A DNA stretch of 64,000 nt from Shewanella oncorhynchi (GCF_012584455.1 NZ_JABAEB010000016.1:1-64000); one strand, 5' to 3'; shown: positions 34,895 to 43,888, counted from the first letter of the stretch. Notes: generated by a model not told the origin, from the letters alone. Program-made: numbers and translations.

Positions 34895-35641
34895 ATGGTT
34901 CGATGGCGTTCAATGCTCCTTGTGTATTGTCTTTCCTTTATGGGATTGAGCGTAGCTAAAGCGGATACCTTAATGCTCACTTCTTTACTTTGGCCGCCTT
35001 ATTCAGGAGAGCAATTAACGGAGCAGGGTGCCAGTATTGCCGTGGTACGGGCGGCGCTGAACGTTATGGGACATCAATTAGACGTGGATTTCTATCCGTG
35101 GAGCCGTGCTGTCAAACTTACGACTATGCCGAACTCTGACTACATAGGTTATTTTCCTGAATACTATGTAGAAACTGAAAAGTTTATCTTTTCAAAACCG
35201 ATTGGCGAAAGTCCATTGGGGCTGGTGGAGCAAAAGTCCCATCCAGTAAGTTGGAATTATATTGAAGATCTTAATCGCTATACCTTAGGTGTGGTGAAAG
35301 ATTATGTGAATACTCAGGCCTTAGATCGCATGATCGTTTCCGGTGTTCAGCAGACTGAAGCTGTGACTTCGGATGAGCATAATGTTAAAAAAGTTGCCGC
35401 GGGTCGGATTGATGCCGCGGTGATTGATGTCAACGTTCTGCACTATTTACTCAAGCAAAAGCCCTTACAGCCGCTGGCGACAAAGTTGCAAATCAATCGG
35501 CAAATTCTGGCGAATAAGCAGCTCTATATCGCGTTTCGTAATACAGAAGAGGGACGGCGTTGGCGAGATATTGTTGACCAAGGTTTAGCGCAGGTTGACG
35601 TAGAAACCATCATTGGAGAGCTACTTTATAGTGAAGACTAA
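34895..35641 (+). CDS. Periplasmic substrate-binding-domain protein (SBP_bac_3-like)
   Basis: This 248-residue protein has a signal peptide (ending AKA) and a type II periplasmic binding fold: LTSLLWPPYSGEQLTEQGAS (ligand loop start), ALNVMGHQLDVDFYPWSRAV, GYFPEYYVETEKFIFSKPIG and TLGVVKDYVNTQAL. C-terminal AAGRIDAAVIDVNVLHYLLK matches the second lobe. Orphan members of this kind occur in marine gammaproteobacteria; the ligand is unknown. AAAGGAG precedes the ATG by 8 bases. No transporter genes are adjacent. Confidence 0.83.
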   Translation: MVRWRSMLLVYCLSFMGLSVAKADTLMLTSLLWPPYSGEQLTEQGASIAVVRAALNVMGHQLDVDFYPWSRAVKLTTMPNSDYIGYFPEYYVETEKFIFSKPIGESPLGLVEQKSHPVSWNYIEDLNRYTLGVVKDYVNTQALDRMIVSGVQQTEAVTSDEHNVKKVAAGRIDAAVIDVNVLHYLLKQKPLQPLATKLQINRQILANKQLYIAFRNTEEGRRWRDIVDQGLAQVDVETIIGELLYSED

Positions 35642-35806
35642 TGTAGGGTTTTAGGATAGTTTATTCTTTGTTTTACTCGTTATTTTTCCGCTTATTTCCC
35701 CGTACAGTCACTTCTGATATGCAGTTTGTCATCATTTTGTCTTTGTTCACTATTAGTATCACTTTAACGGCATGAGTTGTTCTCTCATTTTATTGATTAA
35801 GGTGAC

Positions 35807-36847
35807 ATGAAGAAACTTCCTTTTGAGCTTCCATTTGAGTTAGATACGCTGCAGCAACTCATTGATACTCATCATCTTAAGTTAGATTATCAGATCCTTG
35901 CCGACATTCCATTCCGCCAAGAGCATTTCCCCCTTTACAGTGTTGAGTTAGGTGGTACAGATACGCCTTGTCCGACAGTACTCTTTGTGGGGGGCGTGCA
36001 TGGGGTTGAGCGTATTGGATCTCAAGTTATTTTGGCATTGTTAAACAGTTTATTGCAGCGGCTTGTTTGGGATAAACACCTACAACAGATGTTAACGGGC
36101 CTGCGGTTAGCTTTTGTACCTGTAGTGAATCCTGTTGGGTTATTCATGGGAACGCGGGGCAATGGTAATCAAGTGGATTTGATGCGTAACGCTCCGATAG
36201 AATCCCGTGAAAAAGTGTCCTTTATGGTGGGAGGACAGCGTATATCGTCACGGCTGCCCTGGTATCGCGGTATTGGGGGAATGGAGCTGGAAACTGCGGG
36301 TTTAGTTGCCTATGTACAACAACTGTTGAGTCGCAGCACAAGTTTGATTTCGCTCGATGCCCACTCGGGATTTGGCTTGAGTGATCATATCTGGTTCCCC
36401 TACGCCCATACCCGTACCGCCTTCGAAAATGCCAATTATATTTTTCATCTAAAACAATTGTTTGAACAGAGTTATCCCCATCACGGCCATTATCGGTTGG
36501 CGCCGCAGAGCCAGTTTTATCGCACTCATGGTGATATTTGGGATTATCTCTATCGCCAGCACCAAGTGGCTGATCCTTCTGCTCAGGTGCCATTTTTACC
36601 TTTGACATTAGAGATGGGATCTTGGGCATGGATAAAGAAGAATCCTAGACAAATATTTAATTTTGCTGGCTTTTTTAATCCACAAAAAACACATCGTCAC
36701 CATAGGATTTTACGCAGGCATACAGTACTCATGCAATTTATGATGGAAGCGGCCTATGCCCAATCGTTAGAGCAGTTAACACCTGAACGTTTGACTGAGC
36801 TGACAGAGCGTGCGCGGCATTATTGGTATCGGGAGTCTCAGTCATGA
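35807..36847 (+). CDS. M14-family zinc carboxypeptidase-like protein
   Basis: This 346-residue protein lacks a signal peptide. The zinc site is visible as VGGVHGVERIGS (His65, Glu68) and SLDAHSGFG (His186); between them are PVVNPVGLF and NGNQVDLMRN, which supply substrate carboxylate contacts. The late LEMGSWAW likely holds the catalytic Glu. It fits the M14/AstE-like fold with an unusual C-terminal extension rich in Arg and His. Its stop overlaps the next ATG by 4 bases (ATGA), so it is translationally coupled to an alpha/beta hydrolase. The substrate is unknown; a peptide or amide is likely. Confidence 0.82.
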   Translation: MKKLPFELPFELDTLQQLIDTHHLKLDYQILADIPFRQEHFPLYSVELGGTDTPCPTVLFVGGVHGVERIGSQVILALLNSLLQRLVWDKHLQQMLTGLRLAFVPVVNPVGLFMGTRGNGNQVDLMRNAPIESREKVSFMVGGQRISSRLPWYRGIGGMELETAGLVAYVQQLLSRSTSLISLDAHSGFGLSDHIWFPYAHTRTAFENANYIFHLKQLFEQSYPHHGHYRLAPQSQFYRTHGDIWDYLYRQHQVADPSAQVPFLPLTLEMGSWAWIKKNPRQIFNFAGFFNPQKTHRHHRILRRHTVLMQFMMEAAYAQSLEQLTPERLTELTERARHYWYRESQS

Positions 36848-37734
36848 CAACTTGGGTGTTATTAAGGGGATTAATGCGTGATCAGCGGCATTGGAATGGT
36901 TTCGATCAGCGTCTGCGACAAAAGGGATTGCGAGTGCTGACACCGGATCTTCCGGGCAATGGGACGCTATCCCACGAATTAAGTCCGCTTAAGATTGCTG
37001 ATTATGCCCATGCCGTGTGGCAGCAATTAGATGAGCAGGTACAGGAAGGGGAGACTATTTATCTCCTCGGCTTGTCTATGGGCGGTATGTTGGCGTTGGA
37101 AATGGCATGCCAGCGACCTTGGCAGATAAGGCATGCCTTTGTATTAAACAGCAGTGCGGCGAATTTATCGTATTGGTATCAAAGATTTAATCCGCTGAAT
37201 GCATTGAAGGCTTTTTTCATGCGTGCTCGGGGTAACGCTTTACATCCAATCGAGTCGACTATAGTGCGTTTAACCAGTTTTCGTCATCGGCGAGACCGAG
37301 ATTTAATTGTCAAGTGGAGTGAGTTTCGCCGCGATACCACACCAAGTAGACGCAATGTATGGCGACAACTTTGGGCGGCTTTTCAATACCAATGTCCATT
37401 GACAGTGGAAGTACCGATAACTGTGCTCTGCGGTGACCGTGATGCGCTGGTGAGTATGGCATCGAGTAAGGCGTTAGCACGGCATTTTTACACCGATTTG
37501 ATTGTACTCGCGTATTGTGGTCACGATGCCGCTATAGATACACCCGCAAAACTGGCGCATTATCTGTTGGAAATTGTGGGGGCGACTAAGCCGCAAGTGC
37601 AGTTTTCTGTGGATAGTGAGCCTGCCAATACTCAATATGATTGCAACGATTTATTGGAGGAAGAAATAGCCTTAAACGAAGCGATATTTGCTGTGTGGGA
37701 TGACAAAGCGCTATCCACTCTTGAAACTAAATAA
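36844..37734 (+). CDS. Alpha/beta hydrolase
   Basis: About 296 residues from the ATG at 36844 that overlaps the upstream stop. The fold is shown by VLTPDLPGNGTLSH, the nucleophile elbow LLGLSMGGMLAL (Ser in GLSMG, about residue 82) and FVLNSSAANLS. ITVLCGDRDALVSM supplies the acid and YCGHDAAIDTP the catalytic His. An acidic tail of about 45 residues follows the fold. Coupling with the M14-like gene suggests the two act on one substrate. The ester or amide substrate is unknown. Confidence 0.85.
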   Translation: MTTWVLLRGLMRDQRHWNGFDQRLRQKGLRVLTPDLPGNGTLSHELSPLKIADYAHAVWQQLDEQVQEGETIYLLGLSMGGMLALEMACQRPWQIRHAFVLNSSAANLSYWYQRFNPLNALKAFFMRARGNALHPIESTIVRLTSFRHRRDRDLIVKWSEFRRDTTPSRRNVWRQLWAAFQYQCPLTVEVPITVLCGDRDALVSMASSKALARHFYTDLIVLAYCGHDAAIDTPAKLAHYLLEIVGATKPQVQFSVDSEPANTQYDCNDLLEEEIALNEAIFAVWDDKALSTLETK

Positions 37735-37769
37735 TCGAGAGTGAATAGCGCAGTTAACACATTGTCTTA

Positions 37770-38177
37770 TTAAGCTTTAGCCACTACGGTTTGGCCTATC
37801 GGTGTGAGGCTGAGTAAAGCTAACTTAAGATGCTGTATCCCAAAGGGAATACCGATAATCGTCACAAAACAAGCTAAGGCGTGGACCAAATGCCCTATGG
37901 CTAACCAGATCCCAAACAGTAAGAACCAAATGATATTTCCTACCATGCCTAATGCACCTGTGCCCAAGTCTTCACGTCCAGTTAAGTGGCGACGGTTCAT
38001 TTGTTCTTGGCCGAAGGGCCAAAAGGTCATTTCGCCGATAACAAAACAGGCGCGGCCGAAGGGAATACCAATGATACTGATAAAACACAGGATACCTGCG
38101 AGCCACCAAGCGAGTCCCATTACAAATCCGCCGAGTACAAACCAAGCTATGTTGAATATTAAGCGTAATACAGCCAT
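37770..38177 (-). CDS. yccF: YccF-family inner-membrane protein
   Basis: This 135-residue protein carries two copies of the YccF motif: LGGFVMGLAWWLAGILCFISIIGIPFGRACF and WLAIGHLVHALACFVTIIGIPFGIQHL. Four hydrophobic segments pair around the repeated GIPFG. The family is in the inner membrane and of unknown function. GGAG lies 7 bases before the ATG. It is convergent with the alpha/beta hydrolase gene. Confidence 0.9.
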   Translation of the reverse strand: MAVLRLIFNIAWFVLGGFVMGLAWWLAGILCFISIIGIPFGRACFVIGEMTFWPFGQEQMNRRHLTGREDLGTGALGMVGNIIWFLLFGIWLAIGHLVHALACFVTIIGIPFGIQHLKLALLSLTPIGQTVVAKA

Positions 38178-38444
38178 TGAAAGCTCCTTATGTTTACCCT
38201 GTTAGCCTTTATCGTTAGCTTCGATAAATTGAATATATGTCAATGTCTAAGCGATAACTATGCCAACTATTTAAATTATTCATAATCAATGGGTTAATTA
38301 TATGTATTCGAGATTCATGTGTCATTTTCACTAGTTTTTCGCCAAATTGATAATTTCTTAAGGGCGTAACAGGAAGGGCGGAGTTACACTAGCCTTCCCT
38401 TAACTGGTTTAAAAACCAGAGAATTTAATCGTTTGAGTAGCTTG

Positions 38445-39473
38445 ATGTTTGCAAATTCCCCTGTCGATACATTTGCCTTTGCTGGCAGAGACATATTCCT
38501 AAAACGTGATGATTTACTGCATCCGGCGTTTAGTGGCAATAAAGCACGCAAATTCGGCTATTTTTTAGATCATGAGTTTGCAGGCATCAGCAAGGTGATA
38601 GGTCACGGCTCGCCATTAGCTAACTCACTGTATTCATTGTCAACATTAGCGAAGATGAAAGGCTGGCAGTGTGATTTTTATGTAGATCATATTGCCAGTC
38701 AAGTGGTTAAACATCCCACGGGCAATTACGCTGCCGCTTTAGCGCATGGCGCTAATATTATCGATTTAAGTGTGTTAATAGCACAAAAGCAGGCGTGCAC
38801 TCAGTCGCAATCTGAACCTCACGTTTTATCAAATCTTAAGGCTAGGCCTGACCCTACTGCGCAAGTGGGCGATGTGCGACTGAGTTGCCCTGATTATATC
38901 GAGGCTCAAGTACTCGTGAATGAGCCGACGGCGCTTTTTATTCCAGAGGGGGGGCGCTGTGCTTACGCCGAATACGGGATAAATAGATTGGCACAAGAGA
39001 TAGTACAGTTTGCGAAGGCGAATGGATTGGTTGATTTAACGGTGTTTTTACCTTCGGGGACGGGAACGACTGCGTTATTTTTAAATCAGTATTTTATCCG
39101 TCAGCAAACGGATATTCGTGTCGTGACTTGTGCCGTTGTCGGTGGCGATGATTATTTGCGCTTGCAATTTTCGTTGCTTAATACCAATACCAGTGAGCAT
39201 CCACATATTGTTAATGTCGGCAAGAAATATCATTTTGGTAAACTTTATCCCGAATTTTATGCCATGTGGCAGCGGGTCTGCGCCTCAGGCGTGCAGTTTG
39301 AATTACTTTACGATCCCTTAGGTTTTATTGTGCTTGAGGAATATTTACAAGGCGGTGGCTCTCGTCCTGTGATGTATATCCACCAAGGTGGTTTACTCGG
39401 GAACGAGACCATGTTGCCACGTTATCAGCGTAAATTTGGGCAAAGTGGCTCATCCTGTGCCTCTGAGCATTGA
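38445..39473 (+). CDS. PLP-dependent D-cysteine desulfhydrase/ACC deaminase-like protein
   Basis: About 342 residues from the ATG at 38445; a TTG at 38433 would add four. A fold-type II PLP enzyme: IFLKRDDLLHPAFSGNKARK supplies the PLP lysine (SGNK), and GHGSPLANSLYSLSTLA, VVKHPTGNYAAALAHGANI and FLPSGTGTTALFLNQYF follow, the last binding the cofactor phosphate. C-terminal VMYIHQGGLLGNETMLPRY is typical. Possible reactions are D-cysteine desulfhydration or 1-aminocyclopropane-1-carboxylate deamination; Shewanella members are generally annotated by homology only. It ends just before the NrtR block. Confidence 0.82.
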   Translation: MFANSPVDTFAFAGRDIFLKRDDLLHPAFSGNKARKFGYFLDHEFAGISKVIGHGSPLANSLYSLSTLAKMKGWQCDFYVDHIASQVVKHPTGNYAAALAHGANIIDLSVLIAQKQACTQSQSEPHVLSNLKARPDPTAQVGDVRLSCPDYIEAQVLVNEPTALFIPEGGRCAYAEYGINRLAQEIVQFAKANGLVDLTVFLPSGTGTTALFLNQYFIRQQTDIRVVTCAVVGGDDYLRLQFSLLNTNTSEHPHIVNVGKKYHFGKLYPEFYAMWQRVCASGVQFELLYDPLGFIVLEEYLQGGGSRPVMYIHQGGLLGNETMLPRYQRKFGQSGSSCASEH

Positions 39474-39474
39474 C

Positions 39475-39495
39475 TTAGTGACGCTAAGACATAAT
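39475..39495 (-). promoter_or_regulatory. Degenerate NrtR-type site before nrtR
   Basis: Read on the minus strand, this 21-bp stretch is ATTATGTCT, TAG, CGTCACTAA. It matches the prs-proximal site (ATAATGTCT, TTA, AGACACTAT) at 8 of 9 and 6 of 9 half-site positions. It begins just after the stop of the deaminase gene and ends about 60 bases before the nrtR ATG. This suggests autoregulation. Confidence 0.5.
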
Positions 39496-39554
39496 ATGTT
39501 TGAAGCTATGTAATGCTAAGTTAAGCTGATGATTTGGAACGATGGGGAATATCA

Positions 39555-40268
39555 ATGACTGAAGCGGAATATCTCGCCAATTACAATCCTAAGGTTTTTA
39601 AGGCTCAGCTACTGACAGTGGATGCCGTATTGTTTACCTATCACGATCAGCAACTTAAAGTACTCTTAGTACAACGCTCAAATCATCCATTTTTAGGTTT
39701 ATGGGGATTACCTGGAGGGTTTATCGATGAAAATTGCGATCAATCCCTTGAGCAAACTGTATTACGTAAACTGCATGAGAAAACCGCAGTAGTGCCACCT
39801 TATATTGAGCAGCTATGCACTGTGGGCAATCGTAGTCGTGATATAAGAGGCTGGTCCGTGACTGTGTGCTATACCGCCTTGATGAGTTATCAAGCGTGTC
39901 AGATCCAGATTGATTCAGTGAGTGATGTTAAGTGGTGGCCATTAGCGGATGTGTTGCAGATGCCCTTGGCGTTTGATCATTTGCAGTTAATCGAGCAAGC
40001 GAGGGAACGCTTAACACAAAAAGCCTTATATTCTTTAGTGCCAGGATTTGCACTGTCTGAACCTTTTACCTTGCCAGAATTGCAGCATGTACATGAGGTT
40101 TTACTGGGCAAGCCTATCCAAGGTAAATCTTTTCGTCGGCGGGTTGAACAGGCTGATTTATTGATCGATACGGGATTAAAGCGCACCGAACGTGGTCGTC
40201 CTGCTAATTTATACCGCTTGAAACCCAATACCGCATCGTATCGCTTCTTAAGAAATTTAGAATGTTGA
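39555..40268 (+). CDS. nrtR: NrtR-family Nudix transcriptional regulator of NAD metabolism
   Basis: About 237 residues from the ATG at 39555, with GGGGA upstream; starts at 39534 lie before this site. The N-terminal Nudix-like domain reads LLTVDAVLFTYHDQQLKVLL, GLWGLPGGFIDENCDQSLEQ and VLRKLHEKT. The Nudix box is degenerate, as in NrtR repressors that bind ADP-ribose without hydrolysing it. The C-terminal winged helix has KSFRRRVEQADLLIDTG and GRPANLYRLKP. In Shewanella, NrtR represses NAD salvage genes. Here it directly precedes prs and nadV, which have two palindromic operators. Confidence 0.92.
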   Translation: MTEAEYLANYNPKVFKAQLLTVDAVLFTYHDQQLKVLLVQRSNHPFLGLWGLPGGFIDENCDQSLEQTVLRKLHEKTAVVPPYIEQLCTVGNRSRDIRGWSVTVCYTALMSYQACQIQIDSVSDVKWWPLADVLQMPLAFDHLQLIEQARERLTQKALYSLVPGFALSEPFTLPELQHVHEVLLGKPIQGKSFRRRVEQADLLIDTGLKRTERGRPANLYRLKPNTASYRFLRNLEC

Positions 40269-40455
40269 TCACAGTGAATATGGATTTTAGCAAGATATTC
40301 GCCTTGCTCAATATGAGTAACGGCGACTGCTTATGCCTTATTCATGGTGACTTTGAATCAGTAAAGGCTGTTTAATTACTGATTTTGCCTTAATGTCTCC
40401 GGTTCTTGTATTACTCGATACCCATATTGTAGCTTCTTAGTTGTCTTTCCCACTA

Positions 40456-40476
40456 ATAGTGTCTAAAAGACACTAT
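40456..40476. promoter_or_regulatory. NrtR operator 1 (perfect palindrome)
   Basis: ATAGTGTCT and AGACACTAT form a perfect 9-bp dyad around AAA. This matches the TAGTGTC-type palindrome expected for NrtR in Shewanella. It lies 150 bases before the prs ATG. Confidence 0.85.
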
Positions 40477-40541
40477 ATGCCATTTAAGCATAACATTTCA
40501 GGTTGCTCCGTTTGAAATAGTCTAAAAATCAACTTTACACA

Positions 40542-40562
40542 ATAATGTCTTTAAGACACTAT
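40542..40562. promoter_or_regulatory. NrtR operator 2
   Basis: ATAATGTCT and AGACACTAT around TTA, identical to operator 1 except for one base of the left half. The centres of the two sites are 86 bases apart, about eight helical turns. It lies 64 bases before the prs ATG. Confidence 0.83.
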
Positions 40563-40625
40563 TGTTCATGTAGACAACAAGGGCGTCGTCAATTTCGGCA
40601 ATCTTGCCACAGACAGGAGGTTACT

Positions 40626-41513
40626 ATGTCCCAACATATTCAAACGTCTCAAGATGCTTCTCACGCTCAATGTTCGCAAGCCGATTTTTATCGGTTACCC
40701 GCAGCTAGCGATGAGACTCACTACCGTTTATTTCAATTTGGTGCGGGGGAGAATCATGTTCAAATACTTGTTCCTCCTGCTAAACGAGTAACGATCTTTT
40801 TCAGTTATCGGGGCGATCATTCCATCATGCAGCTCTTGTTGTTAACTGATGCATTGCGTCGCAGTGGTGCCGAGCAAATTAATTTGCTACTGCCTTATAT
40901 GCCGGGCGCTCGCCAAGATAGGGTGTGTAATGCCGGTGAGGCCTTGTCGGTAAAAGTCTATGCTAGCCTGATTAATCAGCAGCAATATGCTTCGGTCACT
41001 GTATTTGACCCTCACAGCGATGTCACCGCAGCATTGTTAGACCGAGTTCAGGTAATAGATAACCACAGTTTTGTCGCAGCGATCGCAGCCCAATTAACGG
41101 GGGAGCTAGTGTTAGTCTCGCCCGATGCGGGGGCGAATAAAAAAGTATTCGGCTTAGCTAAAGCGTTACAGGGAATGCCGGTGATCAGGGCCGATAAACA
41201 TCGTGATGTGGTCAATGGCCATATTATCGCTACTGAAGTGTTCTGTGATGACTTGTCGGGTAAAACTTGTTTAATCGTTGACGACATTTGCGCGGGTGGC
41301 AGAACCTTTATTGAACTTGCCATCAAATTAAAGCAAAAGGGGGCTCAAAGCGTTATTTTGATCGTGTCACATTATGAAGATAAGGCCAGCGAGTTGGTAC
41401 TGCGCGAGGCGGGCATAGACAGATTATTTTGTACCGATAGTTTAGGTGTCCCCACACATATTTCGAGTGAGTTCTGTCATTGCCATGCTGTTTTGAGTTA
41501 TATGAATCATTAA
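40626..41513 (+). CDS. prs: Ribose-phosphate pyrophosphokinase (NAD-salvage paralog)
   Basis: This 295-residue enzyme starts at ATG 40626, with GGAGG 6 bases upstream; an earlier ATG-like frame start would overlap the operator. PRPP synthetase motifs are AKRVTIFFSYRGDHSIMQLL, YMPGARQDRVCNAGEALSVK, TVFDPHSDVTAALL (His and Asp of the catalytic region), and the PRPP loop LIVDDICAGGRTF. It is shorter and more divergent than housekeeping Prs of about 315 residues. It makes PRPP from ribose 5-phosphate and ATP. Placed 10 bases before nadV, it should supply PRPP for nicotinamide salvage. Confidence 0.9.
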   Translation: MSQHIQTSQDASHAQCSQADFYRLPAASDETHYRLFQFGAGENHVQILVPPAKRVTIFFSYRGDHSIMQLLLLTDALRRSGAEQINLLLPYMPGARQDRVCNAGEALSVKVYASLINQQQYASVTVFDPHSDVTAALLDRVQVIDNHSFVAAIAAQLTGELVLVSPDAGANKKVFGLAKALQGMPVIRADKHRDVVNGHIIATEVFCDDLSGKTCLIVDDICAGGRTFIELAIKLKQKGAQSVILIVSHYEDKASELVLREAGIDRLFCTDSLGVPTHISSEFCHCHAVLSYMNH

Positions 41514-41523
41514 GGAAAATATT

Positions 41524-42996
41524 ATGTACTTGAATCCCGTTACTGCTATTGATGGCTACAAAGTCGACCACCGTCGTCAATATCCCGATAATACTCAGGT
41601 GATTTTTAGTAACCTGACCGCCCGTAAATCCCGTCGTGGTTACACTGACCAAATGGTGTTTTTTGGCTTGCAATATTTTATCAAGCATTTCTTGATTGAC
41701 AGTTGGAACCGTGATTTCTTTCAACAACCTAAAGATCAGGTCATTCGTCAATTCTCCCGCCGTATCAATAACTATCTCGGGCCGAATAATGTTGGCACTC
41801 AGCATATTGAGGAGTTGCATGATTTAGGCTATTTACCAATTAAAATTATGGCATTACCTGAAGGCTCAGTGTATCCATTAAAAGTGCCTTGCTTGATTTT
41901 GTACAATACCGATGAGCGGTTCTTTTGGTTGACCAATTATCTCGAAACCATCCTTTCCGCTAATGTGTGGGGTATGTGTACCAGTGCCACTACCGCGCTG
42001 CAATACCGCAAAATATTTGAGACTTACGCGCTAGAAACCGATGGTGACATCGCTTTTGTTGATTGGCAGGGTCACGATTTTAGTTTCCGTGGCATGTATG
42101 GTGCAGAGGCCGCGATCATGAGCGGCGCCGCACATTTACTCAGTTTTACTGGGACTGATACCATACCCGCCATTGATTTTCTTGAGCAATATTACCTTGC
42201 CGATAGTGATAAAGAACTTGTCGGTGGCAGTGTGCCCGCAACGGAGCACAGTGTCATGTGCGCGGGTGGCATGGAGAATGAATTAGAGACGTTCCGCCGT
42301 TTGATTGAAGATATTTACCCTACAGGCATTGTCAGCATTGTTTCAGATTCTTGGGATTTTTGGCAGGTGATGACAGAGTTCACCTTAGCGTTAAAAGACC
42401 GCATTCTTGCCCGCGATGGTAAAGTGGTCTTTAGGCCTGATACCGGTTGTCCTGTGAAGATCATTTGTGGCGATCCACAAGCACCAATCGGGAGTCCCGA
42501 ATATAAAGGCGCTATTGAGTGTCTGTGGGATGTCTTTGGGGGCAGTACAACTGCCAAAGGGTATAAAGCGCTGAATAGCCATGTTGGACTGATTTATGGC
42601 GACTCAATTACCATTGAACGTGCTGAAGCCATTTGTGCCGGCTTAAAGGCCAAAGGTTTTGCGTCAACCAATATTGTGTTTGGGATAGGCAGTTTTACCT
42701 ATCAACACGTGACCCGAGATACTGACGGTTATGCCGTGAAAGCGACCTTTGCGAAAGTTGATGGTAAAGATAGAGAAATATTTAAAGATCCTAAAACTGA
42801 TGATGGCACTAAAAAATCCGCTAAGGGTTTAGTAGCGGTATTTAAAGATGAGCAGGGTCAATTTTATCTTAAAGATCAAGCCAGCTGGCAAGATGTCAAC
42901 AATTGCGAGTTTGTTCCCGTATTTGCCGATGGTGAACTATTAACTGAATATTCTTTGGCAGATATTCGCGCAAGGTTGGCAGAGTCTAGAAGTTGA
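41524..42996 (+). CDS. nadV: Nicotinamide phosphoribosyltransferase
   Basis: This 490-residue enzyme joins nicotinamide with PRPP to make NMN, allowing NAD synthesis without deamidation. It matches NAMPT/NadV along its length: IDGYKVDHRRQYPDNTQVIF, FLTNYLETILSANVWG, DWQGHDFSFRGMYGAEAAIMSG, GGSVPATEHSVMCAG, VSDSWDFWQVM and the ribose-binding VFRPDTGCP. A late GFASTNIVFGIGSFTYQHVTRDT is conserved too. It begins 10 bases after prs with an AAGGAAA site, so the two are one operon under NrtR. No terminator was pinned down downstream. Confidence 0.95.
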   Translation: MYLNPVTAIDGYKVDHRRQYPDNTQVIFSNLTARKSRRGYTDQMVFFGLQYFIKHFLIDSWNRDFFQQPKDQVIRQFSRRINNYLGPNNVGTQHIEELHDLGYLPIKIMALPEGSVYPLKVPCLILYNTDERFFWLTNYLETILSANVWGMCTSATTALQYRKIFETYALETDGDIAFVDWQGHDFSFRGMYGAEAAIMSGAAHLLSFTGTDTIPAIDFLEQYYLADSDKELVGGSVPATEHSVMCAGGMENELETFRRLIEDIYPTGIVSIVSDSWDFWQVMTEFTLALKDRILARDGKVVFRPDTGCPVKIICGDPQAPIGSPEYKGAIECLWDVFGGSTTAKGYKALNSHVGLIYGDSITIERAEAICAGLKAKGFASTNIVFGIGSFTYQHVTRDTDGYAVKATFAKVDGKDREIFKDPKTDDGTKKSAKGLVAVFKDEQGQFYLKDQASWQDVNNCEFVPVFADGELLTEYSLADIRARLAESRS

Positions 42997-43153
42997 GCTT
43001 ATCGATTTGTGATTTTTAACGGCTATCGACAATAGCGAAGATAAAACTGGCAATGTGATTTCTATTAGGGTCATATTGTCAGTTAAGTTTTGAATTTATT
43101 TTACGTCGTGTAAGTAAAGCGCCCCATAAATAGTCAAATGCAAATACAAGCGA

Positions 43154-43414
43154 TTAAGACAGTAACTGGTTCCGTTTAAGAATTTTATAGGTACGACGGC
43201 CAATGTTTTCGAGGTTTTTTAAATCTTTTAGGCTAGGCGTCACCTCACTAAATTGCCAATAACTGATTTCGGCATCTAACATTTCCAGCATTTTCTTCGA
43301 ACAACCTAAACATTGTCCCTGGCACAGTTGTGCTTCTTCTAAATTGAGTGGAATAGTCTCTTTGATCTGGTGTATCAAGGTTTGCATGGCAATTTGAGTA
43401 TTGGGTTTTGGCAT
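43154..43414 (-). CDS. Small uncharacterised protein with a Cys cluster
   Basis: An 86-residue frame; an internal ATG at 43387 (MQTLIHQIKETIPL) gives a 77-residue product and cannot be excluded. It holds the compact cluster LCQGQCLGCSKKMLEMLD, three Cys in eight residues, then a helical tail NLENIGRRTYKILKRNQ. No ribosome site is strong. It looks like a real small protein because of the ordered composition, but I do not recognise it. Metal or disulfide use of the cysteines is possible. Confidence 0.5.
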   Translation of the reverse strand: MPKPNTQIAMQTLIHQIKETIPLNLEEAQLCQGQCLGCSKKMLEMLDAEISYWQFSEVTPSLKDLKNLENIGRRTYKILKRNQLLS

Positions 43415-43714
43415 AGATGATGTGCTGAACAGTATTCATGTGTATGAATATTAGCGGATGCTGCAATGGAAAGAGGTGATCTAACGCTGGATTTGACTCA
43501 TTTGGTTCGGCAGGTATCTGTGTGAGAGAGATACAGCCTGAACCAAATGTGCTCGTCATAATGACGTAAAAAAGGATAGCGTGTTCGTGACATTCGGCTA
43601 TCAGTCTACTTAAGTGCTCGGTACTGCGAAGATAATGGAAACCGATTAAATACACTTGAGTAAACGGGTACTACGGTATTAATTTTTAACTTATCGTTTT
43701 ACTTACTTTTTGAC

Positions 43715-43888
43715 TTATTTGTTCGCGGACAATAACCATTTCATAAAGCTGATGGCTTCTGTACGTTTAGAAAAAGTCTGTCTGTTTTTACCTTGACGAT
43801 CGGTAAAAGCAATTGAGGTTTTATTTACTGAGATTGAATCTACAGGGAAGTTCACTGTAATTTCATGTCCATTAATTTTGTATGACAT
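43715..43888 (-). CDS. Small uncharacterised 57-residue protein
   Basis: The ATG at 43888 follows AAGGAG by 8 bases on the minus strand, the best ribosome site among the small frames here. The product (MSYKINGHEITVNFPVDSIS, then SFMKWLLSANK) alternates charged and hydrophobic residues as in a small beta-sheet with a C-terminal helix. It has no recognised domain. A GTG three codons upstream is less likely. Confidence 0.55.
   Translation of the reverse strand: MSYKINGHEITVNFPVDSISVNKTSIAFTDRQGKNRQTFSKRTEAISFMKWLLSANK

Larger units (their letters stand above)
40269..40625. other. Regulatory region of the prs-nadV operon
   Basis: This 357-base region separates nrtR and prs. It holds two NrtR-type palindromes (40456-40476 and 40542-40562) and, between them, a possible promoter: TTGAAA at 40512 with an A/T-rich TACACA about 18 bases on. 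The second operator begins right after that -10-like element, so bound repressor could block initiation. Confidence 0.6.

Noticed and set aside
36222..36629. 135-codon frame antisense to the M14-like gene
   Set aside because: The sense strand contains the peptidase motifs; the antisense product looks like random charged sequence.
40545..40625. Upstream extension of prs
   Set aside because: It would start inside the second NrtR operator, while the ATG at 40626 has a strong GGAGG and a family-like N-terminus.
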